5,034 nucleotides of DNA from an uncultured Ruminococcus sp. Its GTDB lineage: Bacteria; Bacillota_A; Clostridia; Oscillospirales; Ruminococcaceae. Position numbers and translations under genes: made by a program. Position 1 is the first letter of the stretch. The number at the start of each line of letters is the position of its first letter. Below, piece after piece: positions 1 through 4,975 of this stretch. The DNA is taken from the NCBI GenBank assembly GCA_937880065.1, contig CALFMA010000176.1, positions 1-5,034 of the forward strand, in the 5' to 3' direction. The notes below the pieces were generated by a model that saw only the letters and a program-made list of their open reading frames with translations, was not told where the DNA came from and ran no database searches.

Positions 1-690
1 TCAGATGCTTCCGGTTTGAAGTTCGCATGGGAAGATGGGGAAGAGATTGTAGTTCTTGAAAATGCCAATGCTGATGCTATTAAATTTGAATATAAGTATG
101 ATGCGACTTCTAAATCTTTCAAGCCTGTATCTGAGTCTTATAAAATGGTAGCAGGAAAGCAGTACTTTGCAGTGAATCACACACGACAGACTTCCCTTTT
201 TTTGAGTGTTGAAGATGGCAAGAGCGTTATAAAGATGAATATTGAACGCTATGAACCGTATGGCCTTTCTACTATTCCAATGATTACCGATGTATTTACT
301 GCTGATGCCAATGGTACAATCGCCACCATGCACCATTTGGTGGGCGTAGTAGAAATTCCTGTCAAACTTGCCGAAGGTGCTACCATCACAACTATGAATA
401 AATTCATGCTTTATGCAAGCGGTGCTAAATTGGGTCGTGATTTTACAGCAACACCTGAAAAACCTTACATTAAGAGTACTGATGATGCTTATGATACTTC
501 AACAATTGCAGGATGTGAATTGAGTACAGCTGCTAAATCAATATTTATACCTGTATTGCCGGGTACATATAGTGATGTGGATTTAATGTTTAACTATAAT
601 CAAGCAACCAATACGGTGAAAATAGGAAATATCACCGTAGAACGCGGTAAGATTACCAAGGTTGATGAAACAACAGTAAATCCAACTTAA
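1..690 (+). CDS. Fimbrillin-like surface protein, 3' part (5' end outside window)
   Basis: The frame is open from base 1, so the gene starts upstream of the window; 229 codons are visible, ending in TAA at 688-690. The visible part starts in a WEDGEEIVV stretch. This resembles the 'W.xGD.I.V' element near the start of the first beta-sandwich in Bacteroidota fimbrillin-like proteins. Around residues 97-125 there is a proline-start strand followed by HHLVGVVEIPVKL, like the 'F.HL.g.lei.l' strand between the two sandwich domains. Near residue 189 IPVLPGTYSDVDLMF resembles the 'PPGTY' strand, and the end (ITVERGKITKVDE) matches the usual terminal 'i.i.rnk...' strand. Such proteins are normally lipoproteins exported to the outer surface as pilus subunits or adhesins. 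The signal peptide and lipobox are not in view. The exact subfamily cannot be set by eye, and a generic Bacteroidota lipoprotein is the alternative. A strong terminator follows 22 bases after the stop, so it is the last gene of its transcript. Confidence 0.65.
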   Translation, partial: SDASGLKFAWEDGEEIVVLENANADAIKFEYKYDATSKSFKPVSESYKMVAGKQYFAVNHTRQTSLFLSVEDGKSVIKMNIERYEPYGLSTIPMITDVFTADANGTIATMHHLVGVVEIPVKLAEGATITTMNKFMLYASGAKLGRDFTATPEKPYIKSTDDAYDTSTIAGCELSTAAKSIFIPVLPGTYSDVDLMFNYNQATNTVKIGNITVERGKITKVDETTVNPT

Positions 691-712
691 AAATAACTAA
701 ATCCAACTCCAT

Positions 713-742
713 AAAGGCTGCACACCGTTGCAGCCTTTTTTT
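713..742 (+). terminator. Intrinsic terminator after the fimbrillin-like gene
   Basis: A perfect 10-base-pair stem (AAAGGCTGCA at 713-722 with TGCAGCCTTT at 729-738) encloses a 6-base loop, CACCGT, and the right arm runs into seven T (736-742). This is a textbook rho-independent terminator on the plus strand. It sits only 18 bases before the ATG of the pqqD-like gene, so it either ends the upstream transcript completely or partly controls read-through into pqqD. Confidence 0.9.
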
Positions 743-760
743 CAACAATCCTTTCAAACA

Positions 761-949
761 ATGAAAATAAATACGAATTACAAGCTCCGAGAAGTAGCAG
801 GCGAAACCATCGTGGTAAACCAAGGTACAGCAGGAACTGATATGACTCGTATCATTTCTCTCAATGCTTCTGCCAAGTTGCTCTACGAATCCTTGGCAGA
901 AAAGGAATTTACTACCGAAGATGCTGCCGATGTACTTACCGCCACCTGA
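761..949 (+). CDS. PqqD-family peptide-binding (RRE) protein, truncated at the join
   Basis: PqqD-like proteins are small winged-helix RiPP recognition elements. They bind the leader of a ribosomal precursor peptide and present it to a radical-SAM or other modifying enzyme. The protein starts MKINTNYKLREVAGETIVVN and continues with an IISLNASAKLLYESL segment (residues 31-45) and EFTTEDAADVLTA (49-61). That is the family layout of an N-terminal beta-hairpin, the 'i..Ln.tg..lW..l' helix and the '.t.eela..L' helix. ATG 761 is preferred over a TTG 33 bases upstream because that TTG lies inside the terminator stem. There is no Shine-Dalgarno sequence, as usual in Bacteroidota. Families of this type run to about 90 residues. 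Here the homology stops near residue 61-62, and TGA at 947-949 belongs to the next, unrelated segment, so the last helix is missing. Its natural partner enzyme would lie beyond the join and cannot be identified. Generic Bacteroides PqqD-like proteins need not act in PQQ synthesis, so no symbol is given. Confidence 0.75.
   Translation: MKINTNYKLREVAGETIVVNQGTAGTDMTRIISLNASAKLLYESLAEKEFTTEDAADVLTAT
938..946. other. Chimeric join 1 (pqqD-like / GGGtGRT)
   Basis: The nine bases ACCGCCACC are in frame for both interrupted genes. On the plus strand they encode the Thr-Ala-Thr that ends the recognisable PqqD segment. On the minus strand they encode the Gly-Gly-Gly that opens the GGGTGRT motif. To the left only Bacteroides-like segment A is seen, to the right only segment B. 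Two unrelated genes on opposite strands lose homology at the same bases, so a join here is far more likely than two independent truncations. The shared stretch is inferred from family expectation and not from a parental sequence. Confidence 0.88.
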
Positions 950-1732
950 AGCAACTGAGAAATATTTCTTGCCCATCTCCATGCACTCTTTTTTGTAAGT
1001 GCCTGCAACCGGATGCTGGAAGCGGGTTGGGTTGGTTGAGTTACCTGTAATTGATACGTCAACGCCCTCAAGGTGCATAATTGCAACACCCTCACGTACG
1101 TCGTCTGCACCGTAGCAGTTAACTTTTGCACGTGGGCCGTCTGAGTAAGCTATCTTGTTTACAACTTTTACCTCACCTGTTGCGTAGTCAAACTCAGTCT
1201 GGCAGTATGTGAAACCGTTGATTCTTGAGATGATCATAGCGGCATCTTTACCAAGACCGTTAAGGATACAGCGTAGAGGCTCTTTTCTTACTTTGTCAGC
1301 TTTTGCAGCAATTTTGATTGCACCCTCTGCAGCAGCGAAAGACTCGTGACCTGCCAGGAAAGCGAAACATTTTGTCTCCTCTCTAAGAAGACGTGCAGCA
1401 AGGTTACCGTGGCCAAGACCTACTTTACGGTCATCAGCTACTGAACCTGGAACGCAGAATGACTGAAGGCCTACACCAATTGCCTCAGCTGCGTCAGCAG
1501 CGTTTGAGCAACCTTTCTTAAGTGCAATTGCAGCACCTACAACATAAGCCCATTTGGCGTTCTCAAAACAGATTGGCTGAGTCTCCTCGCAAGTTTTGTA
1601 TGGATCCAAACCATACTGCTCGCAAATCTCGTTAGCCTCCTCTATGCTCTTGATACCGTTTGCGTTCAATGCAGCAAGAATCTGCGGCATTCTACGGTCC
1701 TGACTCTCAAATTTTACTTCTCTTATAGCCAT
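938..1732 (-). CDS. GGGtGRT-family protein, C-terminus lost at the join
   Basis: The protein starts MAIREVKFESQDRRMPQIL at the ATG complementary to 1730-1732, chosen because an AAGGAGG Shine-Dalgarno lies 8 bases upstream. An in-frame ATG at 1780 would overlap the upstream gene by 35 bases. The visible 265 residues match the family named after its GGGTGRT motif. Recognisable blocks are the Cys-bearing WAYVVGAAIALKKGC (61-75), SFCVPGSVADDRKVGLGHGN (91-110), FAFLAGHESFAAAEGAIKIA (123-142), NSTNPTRFQHPVAGTYKKEC (231-250) and FSVASGGG (258-265). At that point the motif should continue TGRT but reads KYIG, and everything beyond is antisense of pqqD and the terminator, reaching a stop only at 653. 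About 70 residues of a roughly 330-residue family are therefore missing. The many conserved Cys residues and the coupling to an IscU-like gene suggest a role with iron-sulfur clusters. I know of no established biochemical function. Confidence 0.85.
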
Positions 1733-1740
1733 TTTACTTT

Positions 1741-1747
1741 CCTCCTT
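1741..1747 (-). promoter_or_regulatory. Strong Shine-Dalgarno for the GGGtGRT gene
   Basis: On the minus strand AAGGAGG is followed by 8 bases and ATG. The motif overlaps the TAA stop (1746-1748) of the upstream scaffold gene, so a ribosome ending there is already on the next initiation site. It decides the start at 1732 over the in-frame ATG at 1780. Such a full motif is uncommon in Bacteroidota, where most genes lack one. Confidence 0.8.
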
Positions 1748-2447
1748 ATTCGTTACGTGGGTCAATGTGTTTAACAGCACCTTGCTCAGCAGTAAAACGG
1801 CCGTATGTACCGGTTACTTTCTTCAAAGCCTCGTTGGCGTCTGTACCTTTCTTAATCTCCTCCATGAATTTGCCCATGTGAACAAACTCGTAGCCAATTA
1901 CCTGGTCATCTTTGTCAAGAGCCATTCTTGTACAGTAACCCTCAGCCATCTCAAGATATCTTACACCTTTTGCATTGGTTGAGAACATTGTACCTACCTG
2001 GCTTCTCAAGCCTTTACCCAAATCCTCAAGACCTGCTCCAATCTGAAGGCCGCCCTCTGAGAATGCAGACTGTGTACGTCCGTAAACAATCTGAAGGAAA
2101 AGCTCCCTCATTGCAGTATTGATTGCATCACAAACCAAGTCTGTGTTCAAAGCCTCAAGAAGAGTCTTGCCTGCAAGGATCTCAGCTGCCATAGCTGCTG
2201 AATGTGTCATACCTGAACAGCCGATTGTCTCAATCAAAGCCTCCTGGATGATACCCTCTTTTACGTTAAGGGTAAGTTTGCAGGCACCCTGCTGAGGTGC
2301 ACACCAGCCAATACCGTGAGTAAGACCTGAAATGTCTTTAATCTCTTTGCTTCTCACCCATTTGCCCTCTTCAGGAATAGGTGCAGGTCCGTGGTTAGGA
2401 CCTTTCTTAACAACACACATGTGCTGTACTTCGTGAGTATAAATCAT
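1746..2447 (-). CDS. IscU/NifU-like iron-sulfur cluster scaffold protein (GGGtGRT-associated)
   Basis: This 233-residue protein is a long variant of the IscU/NifU N-terminal scaffold fold, which assembles Fe-S clusters on Cys ligands in the cytoplasm. The core GWCAPQQGACKLTLNVKEG (47-65), IETIGCSGMTHSAAMAAEIL (72-91) and DLVCDAINTAMRELF (103-117) runs parallel to IscU. C77 sits in the 'GC....' position of IscU Cys63, C106 in the position of Cys106, and C49 or C56 stands for Cys37. Further Cys are C11 and C172. Compared with IscU (about 128 residues) it has an N-terminal extension with MCVVKKGPNHGPAPIPEEG. A C-terminal region (from about 120) contains a glycine-rich QIGAGLEDLGKGLRSQ and ends HIDPRNE. 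This architecture is typical of the homologue found next to GGGtGRT genes. It is complete, first in a two-gene operon, and separated by 13 bases from the GGGtGRT start. The start ATG has no good Shine-Dalgarno. Calling it a functional scaffold is an inference from the conserved Cys. Confidence 0.87.
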   Translation of the reverse strand: MIYTHEVQHMCVVKKGPNHGPAPIPEEGKWVRSKEIKDISGLTHGIGWCAPQQGACKLTLNVKEGIIQEALIETIGCSGMTHSAAMAAEILAGKTLLEALNTDLVCDAINTAMRELFLQIVYGRTQSAFSEGGLQIGAGLEDLGKGLRSQVGTMFSTNAKGVRYLEMAEGYCTRMALDKDDQVIGYEFVHMGKFMEEIKKGTDANEALKKVTGTYGRFTAEQGAVKHIDPRNE

Positions 2448-2480
2448 ACCTTAAAATATGTATTTGTAGTTAACAATTCT

Positions 2481-2511
2481 TTTGTGAAGTTGCAAATATA
2501 GTGTATTTTTA
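2481..2511 (+). promoter_or_regulatory. Candidate Bacteroidota promoter for the S9 peptidase gene
   Basis: TTTG (2481-2484) is followed after 19 bases by TATTTTTA (2504-2511), seven of eight positions of the TAnnTTTG -7 consensus, with normal spacing. Transcription would start a few bases further on, leaving a leader of about 40 bases before ATG 2558. The element interleaves with the opposite-facing promoter, so the two directions could interfere or share a regulator. Confidence 0.5.
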
Positions 2512-2520
2512 CCAACCAAA
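2493..2520 (-). promoter_or_regulatory. Candidate Bacteroidota promoter for the scaffold/GGGtGRT operon
   Basis: On the minus strand TATATTTG (2493-2500) matches the Bacteroidota -7 consensus TAnnTTTG exactly, 45 bases before the ATG. A TTTG at 2517-2520 could serve as the -33 box, but the spacer is only 16 bases where about 19-21 is usual. The -7 element is convincing, the -33 element is not. Confidence 0.5.
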
Positions 2521-2557
2521 GGACTTTGAAAACAATTTTTAATTTAAATACACCATT

Positions 2558-3319
2558 ATGAAGAGATTGACCCTAACTCTAATGCTCCTTTTTGCAGTTG
2601 CTCTGTCATATGCCCAGAAACCTGCATTGGACCACTCTGTTTATGACTCTTGGAACAGCCTGAGAGCCATCTCAATACCTCAGAACGGGGATATACTCAT
2701 GTATACCGTAACGCCTGGCGAGGGTGATGCCATCCTTGTAGTGGAGAATGTCCGCACAGGCTTCAAGACAGAGGTCCCAAGAGCCACACGTGCACAACTG
2801 AGCCAGGACGGCAACAAAGTTGTTGCAGTAATCAAACCCCTTTTCAGCCAGACAAGGGATGCAAAAATAAAGAAGGCAAAGAAAGATGATATGCCTAAAG
2901 ACACCCTTGCAATCATTGATGTGAAGACAGGAAAGGTGGAGAAGTTTGCAAACTACAAATCACATAATCTTCCCGACAAACTTCACTCCCACATAGCATT
3001 CGAACTCACCCCTGCAAAGGAGAAGCCTGCAGCAGAGAAGAAAGATGAAGGTAAAGATGCAAAGAAACCTCAGAAGAAAGAGGAAGTAAAGGAACTTTAT
3101 GTGATGAACATTGCAACAGGTGCAATTGACACAATAAAGAATGTTGCATCATACAAGTTCAACAAAGATGGAGACCTTATGGCATATGTTGTGGAGCCTG
3201 GCAAGAAAGATTCAACCGGCAAGGCTGCAATGTATCTCTACACCCCTGCAACAGGTGCAAGCAAAGAGGTCATCAGCGGCCCTAAAGGCTCTAAAATAAA
3301 ACTTCCTGAATTCAGCAAA
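2558..3319 (+). CDS. Secreted S9-family (prolyl oligopeptidase type) peptidase, N-terminal part only
   Basis: Residues 1-20 form a signal peptide: MKR, a hydrophobic core, then the likely cleavage SYA|Q. The mature start KPALDHSVYDSWNSLR is the typical opening of Bacteroidota S9 peptidases, and the following strands (DILMYTVTPGEGDAILVVEN, KVVAVIKPLF, LAIIDVKTGKVEKF, ELYVMNIATGAIDTIKN, DLMAYVVEPGKKDS, MYLYTPATG) look like blades of the substrate-gating beta-propeller. Residues about 153-178 are a Lys/Glu/Ala-rich low-complexity insert, probably an exposed loop. The start ATG lacks a Shine-Dalgarno sequence, as expected in this phylum. Recognisable S9 sequence ends near Lys254. The alpha/beta-hydrolase domain with the catalytic Ser, Asp and His is absent, replaced in frame by PEP carboxykinase. 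As it stands the product could not be a peptidase. In its natural context it would degrade peptides in the periplasm. Confidence 0.82.
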
Positions 3320-3320
3320 G
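3311..3320. other. Chimeric join 2 (S9 peptidase / pckG)
   Basis: TTCAGCAAAG encodes Phe-Ser-Lys plus the first base of the next codon. 'EFSK' followed by Asp-Gly is what an S9 propeller would be expected to read, and 'FSK-VGIEITDS' is what a GTP-PEPCK reads at this position. The same ten bases therefore fit both parents. Upstream, Ala is mostly GCA and Pro mostly CCT. Downstream, Ala shifts to mostly GCT with frequent CTC for Leu and TAC for Tyr. The function, predicted cell location and codon choice all change here without a linker. Confidence 0.88.
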
Positions 3321-4726
3321 TTGGTATTGAGATTACAGACAGTATCTATGTTGTATTGAATATGAGAATTATGACAAGAATGGGTAAAATTGCTATGGAT
3401 ATGCTTGGCGAATCACCTAATTTCATTAAAGGTCTCCATTCAAAAGGCGAGATTGATCCTGAGAAGAGATATATCTGTCACTTCCCTGAGGATAATGCAA
3501 TCTGGTCAATCGGTTCAGGTTACGGCGGTAACGTTCTTCTCGGTAAGAAGTGCTTTGCACTCCGTATTGCTTCCTACCTCGGTAGAAAGGAAGGCTGGAT
3601 GGCTGAGCATATGCTTATCCTCGGCGTTCAGAAGCCTGACGGTGAAACAAAGTATGTTTGTGCTGCTTTCCCATCTGCTTGCGGAAAGACAAACCTTGCT
3701 ATGCTTATTCCACCCGAGGGATACCTCAAGGATGGTTACAAGGTATTCACAGTAGGTGACGATATTGCTTGGCTCAAGCCCGGCGAGGACGGCAGACTCT
3801 ACGCTATCAACCCTGAGAACGGTTTCTTCGGTGTTGCTCCCGGAACAAATGCTAAGTCCAACTACAACGCACTTGCTTCTACAATGAAGAACGCTATCTT
3901 CACAAACGTTGCTCTCAACAATGCTGATAACACAGTATGGTGGGAAGGTCTTGACAAGAATCCTCCTGAGGACGCTACAGAGTGGACAGGAATCAAGACA
4001 AACGGCAAGGAGTGGACAGCTGAGGGCAAGAAGCTTGCTCATCCAAACTCACGTTTCACAGCTCCTGCTGCTAACTGCCCATGCATTTCACCTGAGTTCG
4101 ACAGTGCTGCAGGCGTTCCGATTTCTGCTATCGTATTCGGCGGTCGTCGTGCATCTACAACTCCTCTCGTATATCAGTCATTCGACTGGACACACGGTAC
4201 ATACGTTGGTTCTGCTGTATCTTCTGAAACAACAGCAGCTGCTGCTGGTGCAGTAGGCGTACTCCGTCACGATCCTATGGCTATGAAGCCATTCATCGGC
4301 TACAACGTAGGCGATTACTGGGCACACTGGCTCGAAATGGGCGAGAAGCTCGGCGATAAGGCTCCTAAGATTTTCAATGTTAACTGGTTCAAGAAGGACG
4401 AGGAGGGTAACTTCCTCTGGCCTGGATTTGGCGACAATATGCGTGTTCTCGACTGGATCATCAAGAGATGTGACGGCGAGGTTGAGGCTGACGAAACAGC
4501 TATCGGATACCTCCCCAAGAAGGGCGATATCAATGTAACAGGCATCGAGGATGAGGTTACATCTGAAGTTATGGATAAGCTTCTTGCAGTTGATACAGAC
4601 CTCTGGAAGGCTGAAATCGCTGAAATGAGAAGATACTACAACGATGATATTGCAGCTAAGGGCGGCAACATTCCTGCTGACCTCTACGCAGTACTTGACA
4701 AGATTGAGGCTAACCTCAACAAGTAA
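3320..4726 (+). CDS. pckG: GTP-dependent phosphoenolpyruvate carboxykinase, N-terminus missing
   Basis: PEPCK interconverts oxaloacetate + GTP and PEP + GDP + CO2 in the cytoplasm, linking the TCA acids with glycolysis/gluconeogenesis. From residue 255 of the combined frame the match to the GTP-type family is continuous. TDSIYVVLNMRIMTRMG is at 260-276, and SGYGGN..LLGKKCFALRIAS at 320-339 carries the Mn-ligand Lys. EHML holds His351, the second metal ligand. The P-loop FPSACGKTNLAM at 371-382 includes the active-site Cys375. VGDDIAW (399-405) carries the metal-binding Asp, and NPENGFFGVAPGT is at 418-430. HPNSRF (495-500) and FGGRR (527-531) supply substrate Arg residues. FNVNWF to FLWPGFGDN (606-627) forms the guanine pocket. 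About 200 residues of the N-terminal domain are absent, including the oxaloacetate-anchoring Arg (Arg87 in mammalian PCK1), so this product should not be active. The C-terminus is complete. Codon use and the following spacer point to a Ruminococcus-like Firmicute, unlike the DNA upstream. Confidence 0.9.
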   Translation, partial: VGIEITDSIYVVLNMRIMTRMGKIAMDMLGESPNFIKGLHSKGEIDPEKRYICHFPEDNAIWSIGSGYGGNVLLGKKCFALRIASYLGRKEGWMAEHMLILGVQKPDGETKYVCAAFPSACGKTNLAMLIPPEGYLKDGYKVFTVGDDIAWLKPGEDGRLYAINPENGFFGVAPGTNAKSNYNALASTMKNAIFTNVALNNADNTVWWEGLDKNPPEDATEWTGIKTNGKEWTAEGKKLAHPNSRFTAPAANCPCISPEFDSAAGVPISAIVFGGRRASTTPLVYQSFDWTHGTYVGSAVSSETTAAAAGAVGVLRHDPMAMKPFIGYNVGDYWAHWLEMGEKLGDKAPKIFNVNWFKKDEEGNFLWPGFGDNMRVLDWIIKRCDGEVEADETAIGYLPKKGDINVTGIEDEVTSEVMDKLLAVDTDLWKAEIAEMRRYYNDDIAAKGGNIPADLYAVLDKIEANLNK

Positions 4727-4770
4727 TTGTTGAAAATTGAATAATATAACTGCCACCGGGTAGTTCATGA

Positions 4771-4824
4771 GCATTCGTTTGCACATCGTTAGGTCTTTGA
4801 AGATGTGCAGGCGGATGCTTTTTT
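4771..4824 (+). terminator. Intrinsic terminator of pckG
   Basis: The left arm 4771-4787 (GCATTCGTTTGCACATC) pairs over 17 positions with 4802-4818 (GATGTGCAGGCGGATGC), including three G-T pairs. The loop is 14 bases, and six T follow at 4819-4824. It begins 45 bases after the pckG stop and is oriented to end that transcript. Confidence 0.88.
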
Positions 4825-4833
4825 AATGCGTAA

Positions 4834-4858
4834 TTAAAAAAGCCTTTAGCTTTTTTAA
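4834..4858. terminator. Symmetrical hairpin, possible bidirectional terminator
   Basis: TTAAAAAAGC (4834-4843) and GCTTTTTTAA (4849-4858) form a perfect 10-base-pair inverted repeat with the loop CTTTA. The run of T/A in both directions allows a weak terminator on either strand. Only two pairs are G-C, so the stem is not strong. It may be a back-up to the larger hairpin 10 bases upstream, or part of the repeat element. Confidence 0.5.
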
Positions 4859-4868
4859 AAGCCGTTAG

Positions 4869-4882
4869 CCATTAGCTAATGG
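4869..4882. repeat. 14-base perfect palindrome
   Basis: CCATTAGCTAATGG reads identically on both strands. Its right half begins the first copy of the 23-base direct repeat. It could be a dimeric regulator site or an arm of a small interspersed repeat. Nothing in the window decides between these. Confidence 0.6.
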
Positions 4883-4894
4883 GGCGGTAAATAT
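4872..4894 (+). repeat. Imperfect direct repeat, copy 1
   Basis: The copy runs from TTAGCTAAT through GGGGCGGTA to AATAT and matches copy 2 at 20 of 23 positions. Both copies are preceded by AGCTTTT and GTTAGC-like words, so the similarity extends loosely upstream. This is consistent with two copies of a short intergenic repeat unit. Confidence 0.65.
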
Positions 4895-4896
4895 TG

Positions 4897-4906
4897 CGGT
4901 ATACCG
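4897..4906. repeat. 10-base perfect palindrome
   Basis: CGGTATACCG is self-complementary and directly follows repeat copy 1, whose GGCGGTA core it echoes in inverted form. It is short enough that chance cannot be excluded. Confidence 0.4.
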
Positions 4907-4952
4907 TCAATCTGTGTAGGGGCGGATATTATCTTTTTTTAGCTTTTAGCTG

Positions 4953-4975
4953 TTAGCTAATTTGGCGGTAGATAT
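4953..4975 (+). repeat. Imperfect direct repeat, copy 2
   Basis: The copy runs from TTAGCTAAT through TTGGCGGTA to GATAT and differs from copy 1 only at GG to TT and A to G. The GG to TT change destroys the palindrome seen at copy 1. The copies start 81 bases apart. Confidence 0.65.

Noticed and set aside
691..760. RiPP precursor peptide upstream of the PqqD-like gene
   Set aside because: Only 70 bases, mostly terminator hairpin; no start codon with a useful open frame.
653..937. Minus-strand extension of the GGGtGRT frame (94 codons beyond the GGG)
   Set aside because: It is the antisense of the pqqD-like gene and of the terminator, has no family resemblance, and exists only because no stop happens to occur after the join.
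883..1131. 82-codon minus-strand frame across the first join
   Set aside because: Overlaps the GGGtGRT gene in another frame and crosses the join; no family features.
3308..3313. EcoRI site (GAATTC) at the second join, suggesting a cloning scar
   Set aside because: The first join has no such site, the GAA codon fits the S9 frame (LPEFSK), and the shared stretch TTCAGCAAAG explains the join better.
3515..4042. 175-codon minus-strand frame inside pckG
   Set aside because: Lies wholly opposite a well-matched PEPCK; open only because of the codon bias of pckG. Cys/Ser/Val-rich with no recognisable motif.
2558..4726. A genuine bifunctional peptidase-PEPCK enzyme
   Set aside because: Neither half has its full catalytic equipment, compartments conflict, and codon use changes at the join.
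4178..4786. 202-codon minus-strand frame over the pckG end
   Set aside because: Shadow frame; its start lies within the terminator hairpin and its composition is that of antisense coding sequence.
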